Source of the DNA: Sordariomycetes sp. S80-01Y
Taxonomy: Eukaryota; Ascomycota; Sordariomycetes
Length of the DNA stretch: 64,000 nt
Direction: 5' to 3'
Assembly: GCA_037042185.1 (NCBI GenBank)
Contig: JAXQJY010000019.1
Span: 186,001 to 250,000 of the forward strand
Position numbers and translations under genes: made by a program. The notes beneath the pieces were generated by a model that saw nothing but the letters and a program-made list of their open reading frames with translations, searched no databases and was not told the origin of the DNA. The stretch's first letter is position 1. The number at the start of each line of letters is the position of its first letter. Shown one piece after another: positions 1 through 10,044 of this stretch.

Positions 1-1226
1 GGAGTTCGGATCACACATGGATGGGGCGGAATGGCGGCTACTTCCACTCATCATCATTATCACACACCAAAGCATGGCATACGGAATATCAAAAGTATAG
101 AACGGACAGGCGCGAATCCACATTTTTGGCACAACTGGAGTTCAGTGAAGGTTTATCGAGCGGGCATTTGGATTGCGGATACCACTATTGTACCATGTCT
201 TGTTTTCCTCTTACGAGTTGACGACATTGGGAATCAGCTGTTGTACTTTGCGGCGTGGGAGCCCTAGATTTAGCTTGGGGGCTATGAAATGATTGAATGT
301 ATTGATAGCAGTACAGTGGACGATAGATACCACACGTTGAATGGATGAAGGTTACTGTGGTCTGCTTATCATGCTCTCACCATTCGAGCCGCTAAACACA
401 AAACGTGCCAGCCACTGCTAGTTGGACGAGCCTAGAACGTCCCCCAGCCTCTTCCAGCCCCGTCCTTCCCGTTGAGCGTGGTCACGATACCCCTGATTTC
501 ACACCCTTCCCGTGAGACACATGTCGTCAGCACCCCTCGTCATCCGGTCGGAGAAGTCGGCCGGGCACCCACCGTCCCTGGGGTGGTTCGTTCGGGGAGA
601 CGGTACTACTGGAGTTCCCTCGCCCCACCGCCGGGAACTTTGGCGATCTTGACAGGCGAGCCGGAGGCCGGCGGCTTTATCGCGGGGTTGCGTTTGAGTT
701 TCCGTGGCGTCTTTTCGTACAACGGGGCTGAGGGGGTTGATGGTGTCGTTGTTTTCTCCTCGTCTGGCGGAAAGTCTAATCGCGGGAGGGGGGGGCGCCT
801 GGTGAGGGGGTGGGTTGTCAATGTGCGGCAATGGGGGTTTCTCTCCAGCTCGAGGCCGGATGTACTGAATTGTTTTGCTTGTGTTTAGGTCGAGGGTGAA
901 AGCGTGACCGCGTTGTGCCGGAGCGTCAGCATCCTCTCGTCAAGCGCGGCGAGCCTTCTTGTGAGGAGGGGACGCAGGGACATTCCTACGTGATAATATG
1001 ACGGTGCCCGATATTGCAGAAGACCATTAGGTACTTTATTGATTGACGAAGTACCATACCATCATCTCCAATAAGCCTCCTACGGCAAAATTCCAAATCA
1101 CAAGTAACGCCAACTCCGTTTCCAAGTACAGTACGGACACTTCCCAGCTTGTGCGACCGGGACACACAACCCTGTCCACGCACGAACCGAACAGGCCGGT
1201 ATGATTGAAAGCTACATGGGTGGAAA
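1..1226. other. Gene-free stretch left of GUT2
   Basis: No convincing gene was found. Open frames here are short, begin mostly at non-ATG codons, overlap on both strands and show no recognisable domain. The stretch from about 470 to 890 is GC-rich with C- and G-runs. The right end is the 3' flank of the minus-strand gene GUT2. Confidence 0.6.
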
Positions 1227-3343
1227 TTAAACAAGCTTGTCGTCCGAAGTAGGCTTATCGTGTCGTGAATACATGTTCCACTCCATGGAGCTGGTGAAGT
1301 CGAGCTTGTGCTGCTCGACCTGCTTGCGGGTCGCCGTGAGCATAGGCCGTGGGAGACCCATTGACTCCAGGAAGGAGATGGCTGTAGCTTGTTAGCAGCC
1401 TGTCAAGCAGCAGAGATGGATATGGGGGCAATGGAGCACGTACTGTCTTTCCACTCAACTTCTTGGCGATTCTTATCCCAGCCCAGCTCCTCACCCATGA
1501 TGTCAATCACGGTCGGCAATGCCTCCAGCGCAGCTTGCGCATTCAGGAAGCTCAACCTCGTTCTCCTCGCGAGCACATCCACCGCCGTCTGCGCATACTC
1601 GTGCCTCACGGCATATCGGACCTCGCCATCAACAAAGGGGTACAGCCTCGAGATCCTCTCTCCCCTGGCTGGGAAGCGCTTCTCCGTTAGGTTGCACAGC
1701 GAAGCGACCTTCCAAGCGCGGTCGCCATAGGACTCAACCAAGTGGCGGGCAACCTCCGTTTCGACGCCAAAGTGCTGGATCAGGGGGATGAAGAGCGTGT
1801 GGCTGAAGCCGTGGGCACCAACGAGGCGGACCTTGTGGGTTTGGCACGAGCCGTCGAGGTCTGCACCGTCGTCGACGGCCTCGGTGCCGGACACGCGGGG
1901 TGCGTTGGGCACAGGCTTGGTGCTAAGGTTGTAGGTCTTGATGGCAGCGTCGACGCACTCCTCTGCCATTTGGCGGTACGTCGTCCACTTGCCTCCCGCG
2001 CAGGTCATGAGTCCAGAGGGCGAGACGTCGACGAGGTGGTTGCGGACGAGAGACTCGGTGTTCTTGGCGTTGGGGTCTTTGACGAGAGGACGGATGCCGG
2101 ACCAAGCTGCAAGAACATCGCCACGGCGAACCTTCATTTCGGGCGAGAGGTAGCCCCTGATCTCATCCAGAATCCACGTGATGGACTCCTCGTCAGGCAG
2201 CGGGTTCTTGGAGATGGGACATGGAGAATCGGTGGTGCCTGCGATGGTGTTGCCCTGCCATGGCAGGAAGAAGATAACACGGCCGTCTGACGTCGAGGGG
2301 TCAATGAGACCCATCTTGGCTGGTGAGTAGTAGCCCGGCAGAACGACGTGGACTCCCGAAGACGGCGCGACAATCTCCTTTACGTCCTGTGCATCCATCT
2401 TGCGGAGGGAGTCGGTGAAGGGGCCGGTGCAGTTGATGACGCATTTGGCCTTGACGGTGATGTCCTCGCCCGACTGCCCGTTCCTCTCAGCGATGCGGTC
2501 CTTGACCGTCGCGCCGCAGACCTTGCCGTTGTCATCTTTCAGCAAGCCAGTGACCTCTGTGTGGTTTGCGACGGTAGCGCCGAAGAGTGCGGCGGTCATG
2601 GCGATTGAGACGTTCATCCTAGAGTCGTTATGCGCTCCGTCGTAGTAGACCAAAGCGCCCACGAGATCCGTCTGCTTTAGCATGGGAAAAGCCTCCAAAG
2701 CCTTGCTCCTGGTGAGGAAGTAGGAGCTTTCGATGCCCTCGCTGCCCGCAAGAATATCGTAAAACTTGGTGCCGGCCCAGTAGTACGGAGCCTTCCACCA
2801 CTTGTCCAGCGGCAGCATGATGGGCAGCCAGGTGGACAGGTGGGGAGCCGTCTGCAAGAAGTACTTTCGCTCCTTGAGGGCCTCGCGGACGAGCTGGTAC
2901 TGGTTGTAGTCGAGCTCCCAGACGGCCTTCTCGAGGTAGCGGACGCCGCCGTGGACAAGCTTTGTGGACTTGGAGCTCGTGCCGCTGGAGAAGTCGTCCC
3001 GCTCAACCAGAGCGACCTTCAATCCTCGCGTGGCCGCATCGAGAGCTACACCAGCGCCGGTCGCGCCGCCTCCGACAACAAGCATATCGTAGCCATCGTC
3101 GTCAGCGGATTGGGACAGATTGGCGCCGCGACGCTTCAATTCAGCGAGCTGCTCGAGACGGGTCGGTTCCCGAGGGAATTGGGGCATCTTGAAGGAGCCA
3201 TCTGGGGCGTAGGTCGGGGGTGGGACGGCGGGCGAGTCGGAGCCTGGCAGGCGACGGGGGCGCAACGAGTAGACGAGGGCGCCAGAGCCCAGAACGAGGG
3301 TGGAGGGGATGATGAGGCGACGAAAGACAGATCGGGGAGCCAT
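1227..3343 (-). CDS. GUT2: Mitochondrial FAD-dependent glycerol-3-phosphate dehydrogenase
   Basis: The enzyme oxidises glycerol-3-phosphate to dihydroxyacetone phosphate at the outer face of the inner mitochondrial membrane and passes electrons to ubiquinone (glycerol catabolism and the glycerol-phosphate shuttle). Two exons are read: 3343-1444 and 1381-1227, with a 62-bp intron (donor GTACGT, acceptor CTACAG). Together they give about 684 residues. The last exon supplies the conserved C-terminal SFLESMGLPRPML segment, and the first exon alone would end early in intron sequence. The N-terminus is basic and hydrophobic with few acidic residues, as expected for a mitochondrial presequence plus anchor. 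The FAD-binding GGGATGAG lies at residues 91-98, followed by a dehydrogenase-type segment with SSKSTKLVHGGVRYLE. Length fits the fungal family. The start is the first ATG of the long frame. Identification is secure. Confidence 0.95.
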
Positions 3344-3781
3344 TGTCGCTGGAGAGGGGGCCTGGCGCGGTCACGATGATGGCAAAGACGAGGACGAGGC
3401 CGGCAAGTGAGTTGCGAGGTTCAAGTCCCGACGCGATGCAATGCAATGCAGTCCATGTCGATGACGTTTCCGGGCGTCGGATCCGGGACCCCGTGGGGCT
3501 TTGGATGCCTGCACTACTCCGTACTACTCCGTAAGTACGACGGATATTGCCCCGTAGTGCTGTACCCACCCAGGCAAGCACGGGCACCCATGTAAGCCTA
3601 CTAAGTATAGGCTAGCAGGCTAGCAGCTCTAGCAACCCCGGGGCCATTCTCCGCGGTTTGCAAGTTACAATAACTCCGTCTTCCTCACTTGGATTCTGCT
3701 GGTGCTCGCGGGCGACGGGTGCCAGGTCAATTGACATCTCCCGACAGCTGTCTGATTTGGTGTGGATGGACTGCCACTGAG
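3344..3781. promoter_or_regulatory. GUT2 upstream region / TYW4 3' flank
   Basis: This 438-bp spacer lies between the GUT2 start codon and the TYW4 stop codon; both genes are on the minus strand. It must carry the GUT2 promoter. Short direct repeats are visible (ACTACTCCGT twice near 3516-3535 and GGCTAGCA twice near 3610-3627). No TATA box or known operator was recognised. Confidence 0.5.
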
Positions 3782-6700
3782 CTAATCGCCCTCACCCATA
3801 GCTCTCAGCTCATCCGCAATCCTCGCCAGATAGAACTTCCTGATTTCACCTGGCAACCTCTCAAAGCTCTTCCCAATCCGCGCGGCGTCCTGCCTCGCCT
3901 TCTCGTATGCAGCAAGATCTCTGTTTCCGTAGACATCTCGTCCTCCCGAGTAGCCGTCTTGAAGGTCCCGGAAGAAAACGTTGACGGCAACGCTCATGTC
4001 GCTCGTAGGCGTCGCCGTGTGAAACCACATTGGTGGGATTAGTAGGATGTCTCCCGGCCGCAGGTGGGCTTCGTGGAGGCGAGTCTGCGAGAGAGCCTGG
4101 CCGTCAAGCGAGGAGAAGACATCCAGGCTGGAGCTCGAAGCTCCTGGTGCGAAAGACAGGTGGCTGACGTCGCTCGGCGGGAAGAGGATCATTCGCTTCG
4201 TTCCGCGGATTTGCGTGTATATGTTTGCCATTACATCGTAGTGCAGCCACATACTCACTCGTCCAGATATTCTCAGCACGGAGCTGAATAGGTTCTCCCT
4301 GACAAACTCCAGCTCGCTAGGTAGAATGAAGTCCCCGGCCAAACCAGGGAAGTCCTCCTCAAGCTTGGCCGGGGATTCTGAGGGCTTTGTTGTCGACAGC
4401 GACCGGAGATACAGCCTGCCGCCTGCCTCTATGCGTGTCATTATGTTGCCCATGGTGTCGGTGACATATCGGAAGTTTTTGGAGTTGAAGTCCATTTTCT
4501 CGGTGCCTTCGCACTCGTGCACTACAACCTGTGACGGATCAGCGCTGCTTCCGGAATGTGTTGAGAGAGTGGCTACCTGTTGCTTGTGGCCGACCGTTTC
4601 TGAAATATATTCGGGATTCCACCTCTCAACACAGCTGCCGATGTAGACACCTTCGATTATCACCGGCTTGCCTTCGCTCAGATATCTACCAAACTCATCT
4701 TTCGTGTGAACTGTTCTTCTCGGGATCCTCGTAATCGTTGCAGAAGCATTCGTGGCTTGGGATAAAGTATGAACGCCCGTCTGCGGTAACATCTTGGGCG
4801 TTTCTTTGTAAATGAACGTTTGTGCGCGTGCTCGATGCGGCAGGTCGCCGGCAAGCTTCAGACTCCCCCAGTCCAGATGATCGGTAGTGGTGTGCCACAC
4901 ACTTTCTGCTTCGAAGCACAATGCTCCTCCGCCAAAGATGGCGATGCTCTTGTCATCGGCCGCAATGGTGTGGCCGACCATAAGAGGCGGAGTTGATAGG
5001 TGGTTGCCATACACCAGCTCCGCTACCTTTCTGTTGCGGTTCGCTGATCCGTCTTCGTCTTTGAGTTCGCTGGAAATCCAGGTTAGGGCATGGCCTGAAA
5101 TGACGGGCGTTGCACCCGCTCCTCCGCATATGATGACACTCCCATCCTTCTCGACGGCCTGGGCACCGAAAACTGAGAGTCTTTCACAAGGGTCATCTAC
5201 CACCTTGTCTTCACAGAAGGACAACATAGGCTAGAACGATCCGTCAGCATAGGCAAGATGATTTGGAAGACTAACTTACTTCATCCCCTCCCACTCTCAA
5301 GGTCCACTGCTGCAGTCCACGCTTCAAACTGCCGTTTCGGCACAGACCTCCGAGTACGACACCCGAGTAAATGCCGTTCCCAGCAGACTCAGGCTCAAAG
5401 CATGCCAAGGTCGCCCCGAACCGTGATGCATGACCGGAGCCGACGGGTTCATTGATGGTACACTTGAGCCATCCCTTCGCAGGATGAAAAACGAAAGCAC
5501 CTTGGAGCATCTCGGTCGAAGATATCTTACCACCAAGCAGCAACGCAGTGGAAGTTCCCTTGAGCCGGACAGTCGAGTGTCTAAACACAGGAAAAGGAAG
5601 ATCCCCTATTCTTTCCCATAAAGGAACAGGCCCTTTCTTAAGAACCCAACAGTCCGCGCAGACCTTGCCGGAAGCTTTCCGTCCACCTGCCAGCAGGTAA
5701 CCATAGTCACCCAAGTCTGTGAGGGTAAAGGACATGCGCGATGATGGTCCTTCCAGCGGAAGCTTGGTCTTTGAAAAGTGCGGGCCGGAGAGGTCAGGGC
5801 CAACGTCGCCATAAGCGTAAAGGTCGTACGTATCCAGGCATTGGTCGACATTCGACCCGAAGAGGTGCATAGCAGAGCGCCGACCATCGAAGTCGTCCAG
5901 GTACGCCACTCCGCCGAAACGTCGCTTGATCTCTTTTCTCTGTCGTTGCCGCCGCAAGTCAACCAGAACTACTTCTTGATTTGAGGGTGCGGACCGGTTG
6001 CATTTCCGCAGGGCTGACTCGCATTCGTAGGTAGAAGCGTGAACTAGACAGAAGTGCTGGCACCAGAGCATGAAGTCTTCCCACTCGTCGAAAGGTTCAA
6101 CTTTGTCCATTGCTTGTCGCTCCTCTTTTGTAACGAAGGCTTCGTTTTCCCAGACTTCCCATAGATTGCAAGCCCTCACCTGATTCCACCCTGTTGATTG
6201 AAAGCGCATGATTTGCTCGCTTATGTTTGGGTAATTTTTGACAGCATCTTTGCCAGCACCAAGCTTTGCGAACTTTTCGATCAAGGCTTTTGTGAATGGC
6301 AGATCTTCACTGCCCTCTACTACTGGATCAAAGAGGCAAACCTCGGCTGTGCCTGGTGAGTACAGATGTTTCTGTTGGCGACTCTTAGGGGACTGGGAAT
6401 CAAACCTTTGTTAAAAGACTTTGCCCAATGCAGAACGTCGTCGAGAAGGGACGGTTTGAGGTAGAGACTTGAAAGCTCTCCAACGAATAGCACCTCGATC
6501 TGATCTGCTGGTAGGGAAAGAATCGAGTCCGTGGCTACTGCTAAGGCTTTGATGTCTGAAGATTCGCGAGCCTCGCAGACCAGCTGGCAGTAGCTCTGGC
6601 TTCTGAGGAGCGCTGGATCATCCTGGGATTCTGCGACATGAACTTCAGACCCCAGAAGCTCGAGAATCGGGGGTGCCTTTAATATGACGTCGCGTTTCCT

Positions 6701-7165
6701 GAGCAAGACAGAGCGCTTCTGCACATGGACGAAAAGTACATCTTTGCAGGCCTCGGGATATCTGTATTTGCACTTCCATGGCAATACATCACTGCCGCAT
6801 CCAAGATCGATGACGATCTTCTTTCTTTCCGAGGGCCGGTGGAGGAACTGTCGAACGATGACCTCGACGGCCTTGAGGCGCAACCAATAGCATCTGTGGG
6901 TAAGAGCCGAGCGCTTCACAGGCTTCTTAACAAAGTGACGAATGTAAGATGGCTCGCTCGGATGATACAGACGCTCGACGCTACGCTTAGAAATGAGATC
7001 ATAATGGTCGTACTAGGGAAGATGTTAGACGAAGCGCCCCTTTATCAACCCGCGGAAAAAGGGGGCCGCCGGCCGAGCTACAGGGATTGAGGAAAAAAAA
7101 CGTACTGAACTGTCAGTCGACGTGCGCACCTTGACGGGCTGCGCGGCGGCAGTACTGCTCGACAT
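3782..7165 (-). CDS. TYW4: tRNA wybutosine-synthesising protein 4 with kelch and JmjC domains
   Basis: TYW4 (yeast Ppm2) methylates and methoxycarbonylates the side chain of the wybutosine precursor at G37 of tRNA-Phe. Exons read: 7165-7106, 7012-6406, 6352-5280, 5230-4577 and 4528-3782; introns are 93, 53, 49 and 48 bp. The spliced product is about 1046 residues. The N-terminal part is a leucine-carboxyl-methyltransferase-like SAM domain: it has the family's SKRSVERLYHPSEPSYIRHF entry segment and DLGCGSD near residues 89-95. The middle holds kelch-type GG repeats (for example LLAGG, LLLGG, VVLGG, IICGG, AIFGG). The C-terminal third is a JmjC/cupin domain with an HYD pair (codons 4243-4235) and a distal His (4021-4019). 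The last intron is in frame, so leaving it in would add 16 residues. Identification is strong; activity of the JmjC domain is inferred only. Confidence 0.92.
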
Positions 7166-7790
7166 CTTGAGACTCGCTGCGGCCGGGTTGAATTGAGCTC
7201 GGTTGGTGAGTGTCAACTCATGACAAGTTGGCCAGGCTCGCCATACACGGGTGGTGAGATCAAGGACCAAATGGACGTTGGTCGTGGTGATGGACTCAGG
7301 CGCAGGCTCTGGCTCAATTCATTGACCGTCATGAATATGGTGGGGTGGACCTCGCTGTTCAGTCACGGTTCACTGGCAGCAAGACTCGGTCGGACCCCGC
7401 AGGCCGCTACCACGAGCCACCATAACGCCGGCAGCCTGAGCCTGAGGTGCCTCTGGTGGAGAGTGTCAGCGCCACTGCAGGGCCCCTGTCAGTGGAGAAG
7501 GGCTGAGGTGCTCGGGGGCGCAGGTGACCTCAGCTTCCCCGAAGGAGACCGACGTCAGTGAGGGCCTCCACGACAGCTGCAGCCTTCGCTGCCGTGGCCT
7601 AATTACTGTACCTACTCCGACCTTGGCTGCCTTTCCCCGAGCCTTCGTCTCCAGCCTCCCCTCATCTGTCCCTCCCCGCGCAACGCTGCTGCAGTGCATC
7701 AGTCCAGCTCATCACCGTCAGTGGCAGCCCTCCGACCGCCTCGGCGCTGTCTGCCCCTCCGAGTCCGAGTCCGGTTGCAGCCTGAGGTGC

Positions 7791-7840
7791 ATCGAGCTCT
7801 GTCGAGCTTTGTCGAGCTTTGTCGAGCCTCGTCGAGCTTC
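7791..7840 (+). repeat. 10-bp tandem repeat in the ATG18 leader
   Basis: Five back-to-back 10-bp units of the form GTCGAGCTTT occur with small variations (first base and last three bases change). They lie about 140-190 bp upstream of the ATG18 start codon. Confidence 0.85.
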
Positions 7841-7904
7841 GTCCGACCAGTCGTCACACGCTGCAGCTCGCGCTTGGACGAGGCTGCCACCCTCAACCAC
7901 CTGT

Positions 7905-7932
7905 ACGCTGCACGCTGCGCGCTGCGCGCTGC
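7905..7932 (+). repeat. 7-bp tandem repeat in the ATG18 leader
   Basis: Four 7-bp units are seen: ACGCTGC twice, then GCGCTGC twice. They lie about 50-80 bp upstream of the ATG18 start codon, probably in the transcribed leader. Confidence 0.8.
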
Positions 7933-7982
7933 TTCTATCCCGCACGCCGTGACGGCAACACTCGACTGCCGCTCCCGCCACC

Positions 7983-9412
7983 ATGGCCGCCCCGACCCTC
8001 AACTTCATCACCTTCAACCAGGACCACTCCTGCCTGGCCGTCGCTACCTCCAAGGGCTTCCGCATCTACCACACCGACCCCTTCTCCCGCATCTTCTCCT
8101 CGGACGAGTCCAACACGGCCATCATCGAAATGCTCTTCAGCACCTCCCTCGTCGCCCTCACCCTCACGCCCCGCCACCTGATAATACAAAATACCAAGCG
8201 CGCCTCCGTCATCTGCGAGCTCACCTTCCCCTCCGCCGTCCTCGCCGTCCGTCTCAACCGGAAGCGCCTGGCCGTCGTCCTCGAGGAGGAGATCTACCTC
8301 TACGACATCAGCAACATGAGCTTGCTGCACACTATACACACGAGCCCGAACCCCGACGCCATCTGCGCCCTGAGCCCCAGCAGCGAGAATTGCTTCCTCG
8401 CCTACCCCCTGCCCGAGCCTAGGGACGAGGCAGACCAGGGGAGGCGGCCCGCTCACGCGCCGCCGCAAAGCGCCTATGTGGCGCCCACCACGGGGCGTGT
8501 GCTCATCTTCGACACCGTCACCATCAAGGCCGTCAACGTCATCGAGGCGCACCGCAGCCCCTTGTCGTGCCTGTGCCTAAACAATGAGGGGACGCTGCTT
8601 GCGACTGCCAGCGAGACGGGCACAATCATCCGAGTCTTCAGCGTACCGAGAGGCCAGAAGCTCTATCAGTTCCGCCGGGGGACGTACCCGAGTCGTATAT
8701 ACAGCATGTCCTTCAACCTATCCTCAACCCTGCTTTGCGTCTCCTCAACATCCGACACCGTCCACATCTTCCGTCTTGGCGCACCACCAGGAAACAACAC
8801 ACCCGCCGGCGCACCCATCGAACCACCCGTTTTCCCGGAACGCCAAGACCGCTGGTCGCGACGAAGCTTAGAGGAGGGCGAATCGCCAGGCAACGAATCC
8901 CCGCGCAGCGACGAACTCCCCAACAACGGCGGCGATAAAAGCGGCGCCGGGGCGGGCCATCGTAGGCAGAGTGGCTCCTTCAGCAACATGTTCCGCCGGT
9001 CCTCGCAAATCGTCGGCCGAGGCGTCGCAGGAGTCGTGGGCAACTACCTGCCGCAGACAGTAACCGAGATGTGGGAGCCACTGCGGGACTTTGCCTTCAT
9101 CAAGATTCCCAAGTCAACCGTCTCGCAAAGCCAGATGTCGCGCATAGCAGGCGGCGGAGGGGGCGCGCCTCCGAGAAGTGTTGTTGCCATGAGCAGCAAC
9201 AGCCCGCAGGTGATGGTCGTTACGAGTGATGGCGGATTCTACGTGTATAACATTGATATGGAGAACGGGGGGGAGGGATACTTGGTGAAGCAGTTTTCGT
9301 AAGTGTTCCCCTATTCTTACGCCATGTCCCCTTACCGGTTGTGGGAGGGCTCTGCGCTGACCATGGACCTAGCGTGCTTGAAGGTGATGACAGGAATGAC
9401 ACTTCTGCGTAG
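7983..9412 (+). CDS. ATG18: Autophagy-related WD-repeat PROPPIN
   Basis: Atg18 binds PI3P and PI(3,5)P2 through its beta-propeller and works with Atg2 in autophagosome growth, and at the vacuole in membrane recycling. Two exons are read: 7983-9298 and 9373-9412. A 74-bp intron (donor GTAAGT, acceptor CCTAG) precedes a 13-codon last exon that gives the family's VLEGDD-type ending. The product is about 451 residues. The N-terminal [19 protein letters not shown] blade, the phosphoinositide-binding QFRRGTYPS loop and the later blade with [10 protein letters not shown] are clear. A low-complexity insertion rich in Pro, Ser and Gly sits between late blades (about residues 267-330), as usual in filamentous fungi. 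The start ATG has a strong context and matches the family N-terminus. It is divergent from TYW4. Confidence 0.95.
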
Positions 9413-10044
9413 GGGGCCTAGGAGACCGTGGAGTGGGAGGAATCATAGCCATGAATTGGCCGCGCCGGCTCCTGTTGGGCTTTGGGCGATTTAGCATTTG
9501 CTTCTGAGCGTTCGTTTAGCCATCCATAACTCATCGTTGGGTGGGCGCATTATTTTGTACTGTCTTCAGGGCGTTTCCTAGGCGATAGAGGAGTTCCGGA
9601 TTACGATTGGGCAGGGGCTATCATTGTTGATATGCGGATCCGCGTTTTCCAAGAGCCCGGTTGTAAGGCACAATCCCATGTTCTCAATCGTTCACATATT
9701 CAGGGAAGAGGGGCGATACGAGGGATCGAGCCAGAAGTGGAAAGCATAAGAAGCATACTCTTGTTTCGTTACAATCATGTCTCATCAAAGTCCCTTGCCG
9801 ACAAGCAACATTCCGAACAGCGCACCGTATCTGACAAATCCAAAGCCACTGTTGCAAAGACAGCCTTTCCAAACAGCAGCAACATATTCCAAAACCCCGA
9901 GTAACTGCTGCTCCAATTGAAGCGCAGAGCCACTCTGATAACCCCCAAAAGCATGTTGTCTTCCCCTAGTTCAACTCTTGATATGTGTTAAAGAGTATAC
10001 ATGAAGATAGTAATAGTAGCAGTAATGGCACCTGGCCTAGGTCC
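9413..10044. other. Convergent 3' flanks of ATG18 and PPS1
   Basis: This 632-bp stretch between two convergent genes has no recognised gene. It presumably holds both 3' UTRs and terminators. Confidence 0.6.

Larger units (their letters stand above)
7166..7982. promoter_or_regulatory. Divergent TYW4/ATG18 promoter region
   Basis: This 817-bp spacer separates the divergent TYW4 (minus) and ATG18 (plus) start codons. The ATG18 side, from about 7340 to 7982, contains no ATG on the plus strand, which suggests a long ATG18 5' UTR. It carries two short tandem repeats, listed separately. The ATG18 start sits in a near-ideal context (GCCACCATGG). Confidence 0.6.

Noticed and set aside
472-888. Overlapping frames on both strands (138 and 110 codons)
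   Set aside because: They start at non-ATG codons, are mirrored by dense frames on the other strand in GC-rich DNA, and show no domain or signal.
3405-3440. Possible tRNA T-arm (GGTTCAAGTCCCG)
   Set aside because: The word resembles a B box, but no A box, acceptor stem or anticodon arm could be found around it.
7466-7952. Frames of 77-142 codons upstream of ATG18
   Set aside because: They lie in the ATG-free leader, start at non-ATG codons and run through the tandem repeats.
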